Assembly: GCF_013912005.1 (NCBI RefSeq)
Contig: NZ_JACESB010000005.1
Location: forward strand, 1-64,000
Length of the DNA stretch: 64,000 nucleotides
Direction of reading: 5' to 3'
DNA from: Brevundimonas sp.
Lineage (GTDB): Bacteria; Pseudomonadota; Alphaproteobacteria; Caulobacterales; Caulobacteraceae
Position numbers and translations under genes: made by a program. This document shows, one piece after another, positions 51,290 to 62,999 of the stretch. The notes beneath the pieces were generated by a model. The model worked only from the letters and a program-made list of their open reading frames with translations, made no database searches and was not told the origin of the DNA. The stretch's first letter is position 1. The number at the start of each line of letters is the position of its first letter.

Positions 51290-52772
51290 GGTATCCTCCG
51301 TGGTTGCTTGAAAAGCGTTTGCCTGCGGCGGATGTTCCCATCGCGCTCAACTGATTTCGCGCCCGGGCCCTACAGTTCAGCTTGGGCCGGAACGCGCCGC
51401 CGTCAGGGGATCGGCGCAAACCCTTCCTTAAACCGGCCTCGCCACCCTCCGGGCGTGCGCGACTCCCGTCCAACGGCCGGCTTCACCGACCCCGCCCCCA
51501 GCTGGTGGGAAGCGGCGATCTGCGGCGTCGTCATCGCCATGATGACCGGGGCCCTGATCGGCCCGGTGTTCGCCCCGACCCAGGAGGAGACGCCGATCCT
51601 GCGGCTGGTCTGGCTGCCGGCCTATGCGGCCATCGCCGGCCTCCTGCTCTACCGGGTGGATCGCCTGTGGCGGGCGTGGCCGGCGATGCTGGCCATGGCG
51701 GCGGTGGTCGGGCTGGCCTTCGCCTCGCGCTACTGGTCGATCGACTTCGCCACCACCATGCGCCGGGTCATCGCCCTGGCGATCAGCTGCGGCTTCGCCC
51801 TCTATCTCGGGGCGGTGTTCCGCGGGCCGCACCTACCGCGGCTGCTGATGCACACCACCCTTGCGCTGGCGGTCGGCAGCCTCGTGGCGGTGTTCGCCTT
51901 CCCCGAGATCGGGGTGCACCAGTTCGAGAACGCCGGCCTGTGGCGCGGCCTCTGGTACGAGAAGAACCAGATGGGGGCGGTGATGGTCATCGGCGCCACC
52001 GCCTCGGCCGCCTGCCTCGCCTCCCCCGATTCCCGCCGCCTCCTGCCGGCGATCTCCCTGTTTCTCGCTGCGGTGCTGGTGCTGGCCACCCAGTCGAAGA
52101 CCTCCCTGCTCTGCCTGCTCGTCGGGCTCGGCCTGGTCGGCGGCTTCTGGACGCTGCGGCGCGGCGGCGCGGCCTTCTCGGTCGGGGCGATCTGGGTCGC
52201 CGTCGTGCTGGCCGGTCTGGGCGTCTGGATCTGGGAGACGCATTCGGTGGCGGTGCTGGAGGCCCTCGGCAAGGACCCGTCGCTGACCGGCCGCACCGAC
52301 ATCTGGGAGGCCCTGATGCGCAAGGTCGCCGACCGGCCGTGGACCGGCTACGGCTATGGCGCCTTCTGGGGTCGCGAAGGCGAGTCCGCCCCCGCCGACT
52401 GGGTCCGCAAGGAGACCCAGTGGCCGGTGCCGAACGCCCACAACGGCTGGATCGACCTGCTGGTCCAGCTGGGCTGGCCGGGGGCGGTGCTGGTCGGGAC
52501 GCTGATGGGCGTGACGGCCGTGGTCACCGTGCTGCGCAGCGCCGGCGCGGGCGCGCGCGAGGGCTGGTGGGCGCTCGGCTTTCTCGGCGCCTTCTTCGTG
52601 CTCAGCCTGTCGGAATCGATCCTGATGGCCCACCAGGGTCTGCCGTGGGTGCTGTTCCTCGCGGCGCTGACCCGGGCGACCCTGCCCTCGTCCACAGCCC
52701 CGGCCGCCGCGCTTGCCCCGCGGGGCCGCCGGGCCTACCAGACCGGCTCCCGAATCGCCGCACAGTATCCGA

Positions 52773-54866
<2,094 letters not shown>

Positions 54867-55385
54867 TCAGCAGTCCGACGGCGCTCCGTAGCGGCTGACC
54901 ACGGCCTGCACGGCGCCGCCCTCGAGGGTCAGCCGGGTCAGCCGGTCGTATTCGCACTCGGGCATGTCCGCCGCCTCGGGGTAGCCGAGGGCGCGGGCGA
55001 TGGCCGGCACGGTGTTGCTGTGGCCGACGACCAGCACCACGGCGTCCTGCGGCAGGGCGCGGATGCGGGCGGCGGTGGCCGCGACATGGGCCGCGCCGCC
55101 GCCCTCGAGCGACACGACCTCTGACGGCGCGGAATGATAGTCCGCGGTCGGCGCCGCCGTGAGGATGGTGCGCTGCATCGGGCTGGTCAGGACGAGGGCC
55201 GGATGGGTGTCGCGCAGCGCCTGCGACAGGGCCGCCGCCCTCGCCTGCCCGGCTTCGGTCAGGGCCGGATCTGCATCGCCCGGCGTCGCGACCTTCTCGG
55301 CGTGCCGCACGAGGTAGACCGTCTGGGCGGAAGCGGCGCCGGCGGCGCACAGCGACAGGACGGCGGCGAGCAGCAGGCGCTTCAT
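54867..55385 (-). CDS. Exported histidine phosphatase superfamily protein
   Basis: 172-residue branch-1 histidine phosphatase. It has a signal peptide (KRLLLAAVLSLCAAGAASA, about 2-20). Catalytic RHAEK (phospho-His), TSPMQRTI and GHSNTVP motifs are visible. A periplasmic SixA/phosphoglycerate-mutase-like enzyme is implied, but the substrate is unknown. The stop is directly adjacent to the parE stop (0 bp). Confidence 0.88.
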   Translation of the reverse strand: MKRLLLAAVLSLCAAGAASAQTVYLVRHAEKVATPGDADPALTEAGQARAAALSQALRDTHPALVLTSPMQRTILTAAPTADYHSAPSEVVSLEGGGAAHVAATAARIRALPQDAVVLVVGHSNTVPAIARALGYPEAADMPECEYDRLTRLTLEGGAVQAVVSRYGAPSDC

Positions 55386-55461
55386 CGGAAATCTCCCCTT
55401 TTCCGATGGGTACGGCGGCCATGAGGCGGCGGCAAGCCGCCCCCTCGCCCACGCCCGCGGC

Positions 55462-56814
55462 TCAGTGCTCCGCCCACGCTCCCGCCGGCTCGACGAAGGC
55501 CCGTTCGCCGGACACGTCGGCGTAGGTCATGCACAGGTCCTCGAACACCCGGTTCCAGGCGAAGCGGTCGACCGCCCTCTGCCGCGCCGCGGCCCCGACG
55601 GCCTCGACGTCGCGCGCGAACAGGGCCTCGACGGCGGCGGCGTAGTCCCGCGGATCGGTGGTCGGCGACAGCTGGCCGACGCTCTCGTCGACGGTCTCCT
55701 TCACGCCCCCGGCGTTCACCCCCACCACGGGCCGCCCGCAGGCCATGGCCTCCAGCACGATCAGGCCGAAGGGCTCCTTGTCGTTGGCGTGCACGAAGGC
55801 GTCGCAGCTGGCGATGATCTTCGCCACCGCCCTCGGGTTGGCCTCGTACGGCAGGGAGATCACCCGCTCCTCCGGCGGCAGCCCCTGCCCCGCCCCGACC
55901 AGCACCAGGTGGTAGGGATCGCCGAGGCGCTGCACGGCCTCGATCAGCAGGTCGATGTTCTTCTCGCGGGCGGGACGGCCGGCGAAGCACAGCACCCGCG
56001 CCGAGGCGGGCAGGCCGAGCTTCTTCAGCAGCCAGTCGCGGTCGCGGCGGTCGGGGTGGAAGGTGTCGACCTCGACCCCCAGCGGCTGGATCACGATGTC
56101 CCGGATGCCGGCCTCCTCCAGCCGGCGCGCGATGTAGCGGCTGGGCGAGATCACGCGGTCGAACTGGCCGAACAGCCGGGCCCAGCGCTTCTCGACCGGC
56201 TTCTTGGCCCATTCGCCGAAATGCAGGGCGGCGAGGCCGGCCGGATCGGAGTGGCAGAAGCCGACCACGGGGCACCCGGCCCGCTGGCCCGCCTCCAGGG
56301 CCCCCTGGCCGGGGGTGTAGGGATCGCCGGCCTCGATCAGGGTCGGGTGCAGCGACGCCACCCAGGCGGCCCAACGCCGCACCGAGGTCGGCCAGCGGTA
56401 GCCGTCGCCGAACGGCAGCTTGGCGGCGTGCAGCTGGACGATGCCGTCCGGCCCCGCCCGGTGGTGGGCACCGGGGACCACGAGGCTGTGCGCGACGCCC
56501 GGACGGTTGGCCTCCAGCCAGGCCTTCTTGGACAACAGGTAGCGCTTCACCCCGCCCGACTTGGGCGCGTACAGCATGGTCGTGTCGACGAACCGCGGCC
56601 GGGCGTCCTCGGCGGCCGCCCTCGTGGCCCTCAGCGTCTCGGAGACCTCCTCGTCCCAGCCGGGAAACAGGCGCAGCTCCCCTTCCTGCACTTCCAGACC
56701 CGCGAGGCTCATGAGCTCCCTTTCCGTGGCGCCGACGTTGGCCTTGCCAACGCGCTGGACCCGCTTGTGGATGCGGCGGGCCTTGCGGACCCGGGACATG
56801 TGGGACTTCACCAT
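55462..56814 (-). CDS. GT4 family glycosyltransferase
   Basis: 450-residue GT-B fold transferase. The acceptor half shows [25 protein letters not shown]; the nucleotide-sugar half has [21 protein letters not shown] and the E-x7-E motif in [29 protein letters not shown] strongly basic N-terminus ([21 protein letters not shown]) could bind the membrane. It likely builds a glycolipid or polysaccharide; sugar and acceptor are unknown. No other glycan gene is adjacent except the ligase 3.5 kb away. Confidence 0.88.
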   Translation of the reverse strand: MVKSHMSRVRKARRIHKRVQRVGKANVGATERELMSLAGLEVQEGELRLFPGWDEEVSETLRATRAAAEDARPRFVDTTMLYAPKSGGVKRYLLSKKAWLEANRPGVAHSLVVPGAHHRAGPDGIVQLHAAKLPFGDGYRWPTSVRRWAAWVASLHPTLIEAGDPYTPGQGALEAGQRAGCPVVGFCHSDPAGLAALHFGEWAKKPVEKRWARLFGQFDRVISPSRYIARRLEEAGIRDIVIQPLGVEVDTFHPDRRDRDWLLKKLGLPASARVLCFAGRPAREKNIDLLIEAVQRLGDPYHLVLVGAGQGLPPEERVISLPYEANPRAVAKIIASCDAFVHANDKEPFGLIVLEAMACGRPVVGVNAGGVKETVDESVGQLSPTTDPRDYAAAVEALFARDVEAVGAAARQRAVDRFAWNRVFEDLCMTYADVSGERAFVEPAGAWAEH

Positions 56815-56845
56815 GGTCGCGCCCTACCCCCCGTCAAGGCAAAGC

Positions 56846-57031
56846 TCAAGCGTCCTCCGCGTCCGGAGGATCGTCGTGCGTCCGCACGCCGCGTCGGGCC
56901 AGCGCCTCGCGCAGGAGCACCTCAAGCTGGGCGTTGACCGAGCGCAGCTCGGCGGCGGCCAACCTCTCGACCGCCGCCATCACCGCCGGAGAGGCCCGCA
57001 TCAGGAAAGGTTTGCGCGGCCGGCCCGCCAT
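56846..57031 (-). CDS. Arc-like ribbon-helix-helix protein
   Basis: 61-residue DNA-binding-like protein ([42 protein letters not shown]). The strand-helix-helix pattern is typical of Arc/MetJ-fold repressors; the [14 protein letters not shown] second helix is a strong match. It lies 2 nt downstream of the SPFH gene, so both are one unit. I infer an accessory autoregulator of the operon. Confidence 0.8.
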   Translation of the reverse strand: MAGRPRKPFLMRASPAVMAAVERLAAAELRSVNAQLEVLLREALARRGVRTHDDPPDAEDA

Positions 57032-57033
57032 GA

Positions 57034-57924
57034 TCAGCCGTACAGGGTGCCGGTGTTGACCACGGGCTGCGCCTCGCGGTCGGCGCACAGCACGACCAGC
57101 AGGTTGGAGACCATGGCCGCCTTGCGGTCCTCGTCGAGGTCGACCACGCCGCGCTCGTTGAGGTCGGTGAGCGCGTTCTCGACCATGCCGACCGCGCCCT
57201 TCACGATCAGCCGGCGGGCCGCCAGCACGGCCTCGGCCTGCTGCCGCTTGAGCATGGCGCTGGCGATCTCGGGCGCATAGGCCAGGTGCGCCAGCCGGGC
57301 CTCGTCCACGACGACGCCGGCCACCTTCACCCGTCCCGCCAGCTCCTCGCGCAGCCGGGCGGCGACCTCCTCTGCGTCGGCGCGCAGGGTGAGCTCGTGC
57401 TCCTCGCCGTGATCGTAGGCGTAGTGCGAGGCCATGTCGCGCAGGCCGGTGTCGACCTGGATGTTCACAAAAGCCTGATAGTCGTCGACGTCGAACAGCG
57501 CCTGGGCGGAATCCTCCACCCGCCAGACGACGTTGGCCGCGATCTCGATCGGATTGCCGCGCCGGTCGTTCACCTTCAGCTTGTCGCTGGTCAGGTTGCG
57601 AACCCGCAGGCTGATCTTCTTCCGGCTGTACCAGGGCAGGACCCAACGCAGGCCGGTCGCGCGGTCGGTGCCGCGGTAGTCGCCGAACAGCAGGATCGCC
57701 ATCCCCTCATTGGGCTGCAGCGAGTACAGGCCGCACAGGGCCAGCAGGCCGATGGTCCCCGCCAGCACGCCGGCCACGACCAGCACCGGATTTCCGGGAT
57801 CCAGCCCGATGCTCACGGGGCCGAGGATCAGCAGCGCCAGACCCAGCAGCAGCATCAGGATGCCGTTGGCCGTCTTCGCGGGCCGTTCGGCGGAACGGGA
57901 GTGGGTGGTGGAAAGCTCGCTCAT
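57034..57924 (-). CDS. SPFH/Band 7 protein with two N-terminal helices
   Basis: 296-residue SPFH protein distinct from the one at 4706. N-terminal helices [20 protein letters not shown] and [21 protein letters not shown] are followed by [27 protein letters not shown], then a Band 7 domain ending [18 protein letters not shown]. This two-helix SPFH plus an Arc-like gene arrangement is common in bacteria. It probably scaffolds membrane components. Upstream at 57943-57959 is an inverted repeat that could be its operator. Confidence 0.88.
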   Translation of the reverse strand: MSELSTTHSRSAERPAKTANGILMLLLGLALLILGPVSIGLDPGNPVLVVAGVLAGTIGLLALCGLYSLQPNEGMAILLFGDYRGTDRATGLRWVLPWYSRKKISLRVRNLTSDKLKVNDRRGNPIEIAANVVWRVEDSAQALFDVDDYQAFVNIQVDTGLRDMASHYAYDHGEEHELTLRADAEEVAARLREELAGRVKVAGVVVDEARLAHLAYAPEIASAMLKRQQAEAVLAARRLIVKGAVGMVENALTDLNERGVVDLDEDRKAAMVSNLLVVLCADREAQPVVNTGTLYG

Positions 57925-57942
57925 GGCATGCCCCTCGATGTC

Positions 57943-57959
57943 GATATGAAAGTGATATC
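57943..57959. promoter_or_regulatory. GATAT-N7-ATATC inverted repeat upstream of the SPFH operon
   Basis: GATAT (57943-57947) and ATATC (57955-57959) are perfect inverted half-sites spaced by seven bases, in the leader about 19 bp upstream of the SPFH start codon. The extended site is AT-rich in an otherwise very GC-rich window, which fits an operator. An obvious candidate regulator is the co-transcribed ribbon-helix-helix protein. Confidence 0.5.
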
Positions 57960-58029
57960 AGTTTCCCCGGGGCTGAGGCAATGGTCACGCTTCGCGACGA
58001 TCGGCGTCCCGGCCGGCGGCCTTGCATTC

Positions 58030-58054
58030 GCCTCAAATTCGAGAAACTTGAGGC
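58030..58054. promoter_or_regulatory. GCCTCAA-N11-TTGAGGC inverted repeat upstream of the autotransporter gene
   Basis: GCCTCAA (58030-58036) and TTGAGGC (58048-58054) are perfect 7-bp inverted half-sites with an 11-nt centre, 71 bp before the autotransporter ATG. It may be an operator or a leader hairpin. It lies in the 201-bp divergent region that also holds the SPFH inverted repeat. Confidence 0.45.
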
Positions 58055-58125
58055 AGGCTGGCATGGTCCCTGTTAGAGGATCGCCGGCGTCTCTGCGCGC
58101 GTCGACCACAGGGGTTTCTATCCGA

Positions 58126-61100
58126 ATGCGTATTCTGCTCGCGACCGCGGTGGCGATCGCCCCCCTGATGGCGGCCTCCGGCGCCATGGCCGAAGTGGTG
58201 ATCTCGACCGCGCGGACGTCGCCGATCACCACCGCGAACGCGACGGGCACAGGCGCCGACAGCATCCGCATCGCCAGCGGCGGAGCGATCAACGTCAACG
58301 CGGGCGCCGCCGTGACCGTGAATTCCAGCCACGGCGTCGACATCGATTCGGGCGGCCGGATCACGATGGAGAACGCCGCGAGCGGGGCCACCGCCATTCT
58401 GGCCAACGGCGGCAACACCGCGAACATCACGGTCGGCGGGTCGATCGCGATCTCCGACAACATCTCCGGCGAGACCGATACGGACAAGGACGGCGACCCG
58501 GACGGCCCGTGGGCGGCGGGCTCCGACCGCTACGGCGTGCGGGTCGTCGGCGCCGCGCCCCTGACGGGCAATGTCCTCATCGAGAACGGCGCCTCGATCA
58601 CGGTCGAAGGCGTCAACTCGGCGGCGATCTCCATCGAGGCGCCGCTGGTCGGCGACCTGACCAGCCTCGGGTCGCTCAGCGTCGTCGGGGACAACAGCTT
58701 CGGCGTGCGCACCACCGGCGCCATCACCGGCGACGTGACTCTCAGCAGCGCCATCAGCGCCCGCGGCGCCGGCGCCGTCGGCGTGTCGCTCGAAGGCGGC
58801 GTGGACGGCAGCGCGGTCTTCCTCGGCTCCGTCAGCGCGAGCGGCTACCGCTTCACGACGCCGCCGCCCGTCCGGCCCGACGGATTCGTCGAGACGCCCG
58901 ACAATGACGACGACATCCTGCTCCTCGACGAGCTGGACGCCGATGATCTGCTCCAGGGCGGCCCCGCGGTCCGGATCGCCGGAAACGTCACCCACGGCGT
59001 CATCTTCGACACGGGCCCGTCCTACGGCGTGAACGGCATCGAAGGCGACGACGACAACGACGGGGTCAAGAACGGCGACGAGGACGACGACGGCGACGGC
59101 ACGATCAACCGCAACGACTCCGACCGCGACGGCGACGGCATTCCCGACAGTTCCGAGGGCACGGCCACGATCACGAGCTTCGGCGCCGCGCCTGCGGTGG
59201 TCGTCGGATCCACGACCGGCCCGGTCACCCTCGGCGTCGCCGGAACCGGCGACCGCGCCTACGGGCTGATCAACCGCGGCGCGATCACCGGCCAGGGCGT
59301 CTACGCCGGCGTCGACGCGACCGGCCTGCAGTTCGGCGGCGCCGGACAGACGGTCACGGTCGACGGCGGGGTTCGCAACGCCGGGTCGATCGGAGCCGGC
59401 GCCAACGCCGCCAACGCGACGGCCATCCGGTTCGGCGCCGGCGCGTCGACGCCGACGCTCGTGAACAGTTCGAGCATCACCGCCGGCGTGGGCGGCTCCG
59501 GCGGGAGGGCTGTCGGCGTGCAGATCGACGCCGGCGCCAGCCTGCCCAGCCTGTCGACCAGCGGCACGATGTTCATCGCCAGCGAAACGGGCAACGCTGA
59601 CCTCTACGGCATCCGCGATCTCAGCGGGACGCTGACCTCGATCACCAACACGGGCGCCATCAGGACGCAGCGCGGCGCGAACAAGGACGGCTCCGCCGCA
59701 ACGGGCGTGACCGTGGCCATCGACGTCGCTGCGAACACCACCGGGGTCACCTTCCTGCAGAACGGGGTCGCCGGCGGCGTGTCCGCCTCGAACCCCGACA
59801 GCGACGGCGACGGCGTGCCTGACGCGAGCGAGCCGACGACGGTGGGGGCCATCCGGTTCGGGTCCGGCGCCGACACGGCCGACATCCGCAACGGAGTGGT
59901 GAACGGCGACATCTCCTTCGGAAATGGCGCGGACACCCTGTCCATCACGGGCGGCGCCGAGGTGCGCGGCGCGATCACGGACAGCGACGGCCTGCTGTCG
60001 GTGAACATCGCGAACGGAACGCTGGCGGCGGGCCAGGTTACGCCCACCACCATCTCCAGCCTCAACATCGGCAGCCAGGGCGACCTGGTGGTCACGCTCG
60101 ATCCCGCCAGCGGCGGTTCGGGCGGCTTCAACGTGACCGGGGCCGCGACCCTTGCCGACGGGGCCGGACTGGGCGTCCGGTTCAGCTCGCTGATCACCGA
60201 CCCGGGGCGGTTCACCCTGATCGACGCCGCGACCCTGACCGCCGGCTCGATCGACATGGATTCGTTCCAGTCCAACTCGCCCTACCTGTATGTGGTCGAC
60301 GGCGGCGTGGACGCGGCGAACGGCATCGTATTCGCCGACGTGCGGCAGCGGACGACGGCGGAAGCCGAACTGATCCCCGTCGAGGCCTCGCTCTACGACG
60401 CCTTCTATGACGCGCTGGGCCGGGACTCCGGCATCCGCGACGCCTTCCTGGCGCAGACGGATCGCGCCGGATTCATCGACCTCTACGAACAGCTGCTTCC
60501 GGAGCACTCGGGCGGACCGCTGCTGTCGCTGGCGTCCGGCGTCGACGCGGTGACCCGTGCGCTGACCGGCCGCAACGCCACCGTCGCGCCGGGCGAGACC
60601 AGCGCCTGGGTGCAGGAGATCAACTTCTACGCCGACAAGGATCGCACCGACACCTACGGCTTCCGTTCCGAAGGCTTCGGGGTGGCCGGCGGCGTGGAGC
60701 GGGGCTCCGGCCTCGGCGCCGTGGGCCTGTCGGTCGCCTTCACCTCGTCGGACCTCGAGGATCCCGAGTCCGAGGCCGAGGAAGTCCTGTCGGCCAACCT
60801 GCTGGAGCTCGGGCTCTACTGGCGCGCCCAGGGGCAGCACTGGACGACCTGGGCCCGCGCCGCCGCCGGCTACGCCACCTTCGAATCCGAGCGTCGCCTG
60901 GTGGGCGCAGGCCTGAACCTGTCCAACAGCTCGGACTGGAACGGCTTCTCGCTCGCCGCGGCCGCCGGCGCCTCCTACGAGCGCAGCTTCGGCCGCTTCA
61001 GCATCCGTCCGGAGATTTTCGCCGAGTACTTCGCGCTCAGCGAGGACGGCCATGTGGAGGAAGGCGGCGGCGACGGCTTCGATCTGGAGATCGACGACCG

Positions 61101-61419
61101 CGAGGGCCACATGTTCTCGGCCACCGCGGCGGTCAACTTCGGCATGGCCATGGGCCAGGACAGCTGGCTGAAGCCCGAGCTGCGGGTCGGCTGGCGCCAG
61201 AACATCTCTGTCGATCCCGGCGAGACGATCGCGCGCTTCCGGTCCGGCGGCCCCGACTTCACGCTCACGCCCGACACCATCGAGGGCGGCGGCCCGATCG
61301 TCGGTTTCCGCCTGAACGTCGGCAACGAGCTGGGCATGCTTTCGGTCAGCGCCGACGCCGAGATGATCGACGACTACGTGCGCTACATGCTGTTCCTGCG
61401 GGCCAGCTTCCGGTTCTGA
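58126..61419 (+). CDS. Autotransporter with Ca-binding (thrombospondin-type) loops
   Basis: 1097-residue type V secreted protein. Signal peptide 1-22 (AASGAMA). The passenger is Gly/Ala/Thr/Asn-rich beta-helix sequence (repeated GA-x-x-TG, G-x-I-x-x-T/N patterns). It is interrupted by three Asp-rich D-x-D-x-D-G loops: about 117-129, about 306-345 (EGDDDNDGVKNGDEDDDGDG then TINRNDSDRDGDGIPDSSEG) and about 556-570 (NPDSDGDGVPDASEP). These resemble thrombospondin type 3 calcium loops. The translocator barrel starts near 826 (SAWVQEINFYADKD) and ends in LRASFRF with terminal Phe. Adhesion or biofilm function is likely but unproven. Confidence 0.9.
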   Translation: MRILLATAVAIAPLMAASGAMAEVVISTARTSPITTANATGTGADSIRIASGGAINVNAGAAVTVNSSHGVDIDSGGRITMENAASGATAILANGGNTANITVGGSIAISDNISGETDTDKDGDPDGPWAAGSDRYGVRVVGAAPLTGNVLIENGASITVEGVNSAAISIEAPLVGDLTSLGSLSVVGDNSFGVRTTGAITGDVTLSSAISARGAGAVGVSLEGGVDGSAVFLGSVSASGYRFTTPPPVRPDGFVETPDNDDDILLLDELDADDLLQGGPAVRIAGNVTHGVIFDTGPSYGVNGIEGDDDNDGVKNGDEDDDGDGTINRNDSDRDGDGIPDSSEGTATITSFGAAPAVVVGSTTGPVTLGVAGTGDRAYGLINRGAITGQGVYAGVDATGLQFGGAGQTVTVDGGVRNAGSIGAGANAANATAIRFGAGASTPTLVNSSSITAGVGGSGGRAVGVQIDAGASLPSLSTSGTMFIASETGNADLYGIRDLSGTLTSITNTGAIRTQRGANKDGSAATGVTVAIDVAANTTGVTFLQNGVAGGVSASNPDSDGDGVPDASEPTTVGAIRFGSGADTADIRNGVVNGDISFGNGADTLSITGGAEVRGAITDSDGLLSVNIANGTLAAGQVTPTTISSLNIGSQGDLVVTLDPASGGSGGFNVTGAATLADGAGLGVRFSSLITDPGRFTLIDAATLTAGSIDMDSFQSNSPYLYVVDGGVDAANGIVFADVRQRTTAEAELIPVEASLYDAFYDALGRDSGIRDAFLAQTDRAGFIDLYEQLLPEHSGGPLLSLASGVDAVTRALTGRNATVAPGETSAWVQEINFYADKDRTDTYGFRSEGFGVAGGVERGSGLGAVGLSVAFTSSDLEDPESEAEEVLSANLLELGLYWRAQGQHWTTWARAAAGYATFESERRLVGAGLNLSNSSDWNGFSLAAAAGASYERSFGRFSIRPEIFAEYFALSEDGHVEEGGGDGFDLEIDDREGHMFSATAAVNFGMAMGQDSWLKPELRVGWRQNISVDPGETIARFRSGGPDFTLTPDTIEGGGPIVGFRLNVGNELGMLSVSADAEMIDDYVRYMLFLRASFRF

Positions 61420-61445
61420 CCCGGAAGCCGGCCACGGAGCGCTAC

Positions 61446-61522
61446 GGGCGGCTAGCTCAGCTGGTCAGAGCACCTCGTTTACACCGAGGGGGTCGGGGGT
61501 TCGAACCCCTCGCCGCCCACCA
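61446..61522 (+). tRNA. tRNA-Val(TAC)
   Basis: 77-nt cloverleaf with encoded CCA (61520-61522). Acceptor GGGCGGC pairs with GCCGCCC, discriminator A. Anticodon stem CCTCG/CGAGG encloses TTTACAC, giving anticodon TAC for valine. D-arm and T-arm (GGTTCGAACCC) are canonical. It lies 26 bp after the autotransporter stop; its own promoter is not obvious. Confidence 0.97.
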
Positions 61523-61602
61523 TAGCGCCTGCGGCGCCGCCGCCGGAACCTGACGGCGGCTCGCGCGTTGGTGCACTTCGCGTCATGCGTCGGAGGAACA
61601 CC

Positions 61603-61827
61603 ATGAAGAAGACCCTGATCGCCGCTGCGGCCGCCGCGGCTCTCGTCGCCGGCCAGGCCGCCGCCGCCAATACGGCCGCGCCGCGCGTGCAGGATCGCGT
61701 CGGGGGCATGTCGGAAGGCGCGGCTCCCGCCGGCGCCCAGCTCGCGGGTCTGCCGTTCGCCATCCTGTTCGTGGCCGGCTTCACCGCCATCGCGGTCGCG
61801 AGCGAGGACGACTCCGACAGCGACTGA
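61603..61827 (+). CDS. Small exported membrane-anchored protein
   Basis: 74-residue protein. A signal-like N-terminus (KKTLIAAAAAAALVAGQAAA), a short loop with RVGGMSEGAAPAGA, one helix (LPFAILFVAGFTAIAVA) and an acidic end (EDDSDSD). A perfect GGAGGA Shine-Dalgarno sits 8 bp before ATG 61603. No family is recognised. It is a probable small envelope protein. Confidence 0.7.
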   Translation: MKKTLIAAAAAAALVAGQAAAANTAAPRVQDRVGGMSEGAAPAGAQLAGLPFAILFVAGFTAIAVASEDDSDSD

Positions 61828-61894
61828 ATCGGCGTCGGGTCAGACGACGTTCACCTTTGACGGTTAACGCTACGGCCTCACGGAGAACGGCCGC

Positions 61895-62167
61895 ATGATC
61901 CCGCACGCCCGCAAGGTCATCCCGCTCGGCGGCCTCGTCGCCGCGGCGCTGCTGCTGCAGGGCTGCCTCGTCGGCGCGGTCGTGGGCACGGCGGGCGCCG
62001 TCGTGGGCGGCACGGCGAAGGCGACCGGCGCGGTGATCGGGGCGGGCGTCGACGCGGTCACCACCTCCGACGAGGAGACCCGGGCGAAGCGGGAGCGCGA
62101 GCAGCGGGCGTGGGAACGCCAGCAGCGCCGGTGCGAGCAGCGCCGGAGCCAGGGCCGCGACTGCTAG
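61895..62167 (+). CDS. Small lipoprotein with glycine-zipper-like segment
   Basis: 90-residue protein. Lipobox at LLLQGC with Cys24 as the acylation site, preceded by a typical hydrophobic signal. The following GAVVGTAGAVVGGTAKATGAVIGAGV is a Gly-zipper-like helix that may enter the membrane. The basic Arg/Glu/Gln tail (REREQRAWERQQRRCEQRR) is a helix with two Cys. Function unknown. Its TAG shares a CTAG with the GNAT gene. Confidence 0.78.
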   Translation: MIPHARKVIPLGGLVAAALLLQGCLVGAVVGTAGAVVGGTAKATGAVIGAGVDAVTTSDEETRAKREREQRAWERQQRRCEQRRSQGRDC

Positions 62168-62634
62168 AGCCCCAGCTCCATGGCGTAGTTGTGAATGGCG
62201 ACCCCGGCGATGGCGAAGTCGCGCCGGCCGAGGTCCGCATAGCCGCGCTTCAGGAAGACGCGGCGCGCCCCCTCGCTGGCCTCGACGTACAGGCGGCGCA
62301 TCCCGTCCTGGCGGGCGGCGCGTTCGAGCTCGTCCAGCAGGCGGCTCGCCACCCCGGTCCCCGCCGCCTCCGGAGCCGCGTACAGGAGGTCGATGTGCCC
62401 GTCGGCCTCCAGATCGACGAAGGCGCATACTTGGTCATCCGCGTCCACCGCCACCCAGCACCGCCGTCCGTCCGCGAGCCGCCGGCGCAAGCCGTCCCCG
62501 GTCGGCCCCTGCCCGGCCCAGGCCTCGACCTGCTCCGGCGCATAGTCGCGGGCGCCCAGGCCGCGCACGGCGCGTGCGTAGACCTGCGCCATGGCGTCCG
62601 CATCGCCGACGGCCGCGGGTCGGAGGCGGATCAC
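62164..62634 (-). CDS. GNAT family N-acetyltransferase
   Basis: 156-residue acetyltransferase of the YafP/YjdJ-like type. LRPAAVGDADAMAQVYARAVRG is the normal start; the acetyl-CoA segment is IDLLYAAPEAAGTGVASRLLDEL (about 82-104; A/R-x-x-G-x-G/A as AAGTGVA), and KRGYADLGRRDFAIAGVAIHNYAME is the C-terminal block. GTG 62634 overlaps the stop of queD (GTGA), so the gene is attached to the queuosine operon, although a role in that pathway is not expected. Substrate unknown. Confidence 0.85.
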   Translation of the reverse strand: MIRLRPAAVGDADAMAQVYARAVRGLGARDYAPEQVEAWAGQGPTGDGLRRRLADGRRCWVAVDADDQVCAFVDLEADGHIDLLYAAPEAAGTGVASRLLDELERAARQDGMRRLYVEASEGARRVFLKRGYADLGRRDFAIAGVAIHNYAMELGL

Positions 62635-62999
62635 AGGGTCATCACGCAGCGTTCGTTGATGGTCGGACGGGCCACCTGCACCCGGCACAGGCCCGGCCAG
62701 TCGGGCTGCAGGCGGCGGGCGAACCAGAGGCAGAGGTTCTCGAGGCTCGGCAGCTCCAGTCCCGGCTTCTCGTTCAGCAGCCCGTGGTCCAGCTCCTCCG
62801 CCGCCGCCTTCAGCGCCCGGTCCAGGGCGCCGAGATCGGCGACCCAGCCGTGGGCGTCGTCCAGGGTTTCGGAGCGCACCGTGGCCTCGACGGTGAACGA
62901 ATGGCCGTGCAGCCGCCGGTAGATGCTGCCCTCCGGCTCGTCGGGGAAGTGGTGGGCCGCGTCGAAGGTGGCCTGTTTGGTGATTTCGAAGACGGGCAT
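62631..62999 (-). CDS. queD: 6-carboxytetrahydropterin synthase QueD
   Basis: 122-residue PTPS-family enzyme that makes 6-carboxytetrahydropterin from dihydroneopterin triphosphate, the first dedicated queuosine step. Zinc-binding histidines: His16-His17 (FDAAHHFPD), His31 and His33 (LHGHSFT). Catalytic residues are in ELDHGLLNE and the END-like ENLCLWFARRL (Glu87). Its ATG overlaps the queE stop (TAATG), and its stop overlaps the GNAT start. Confidence 0.93.
   Translation of the reverse strand: MPVFEITKQATFDAAHHFPDEPEGSIYRRLHGHSFTVEATVRSETLDDAHGWVADLGALDRALKAAAEELDHGLLNEKPGLELPSLENLCLWFARRLQPDWPGLCRVQVARPTINERCVMTL

Noticed and set aside
57286-58125. Upstream extension of the autotransporter frame by 280 codons
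   Set aside because: It is antisense to the SPFH gene, and the signal peptide starts at ATG 58126.
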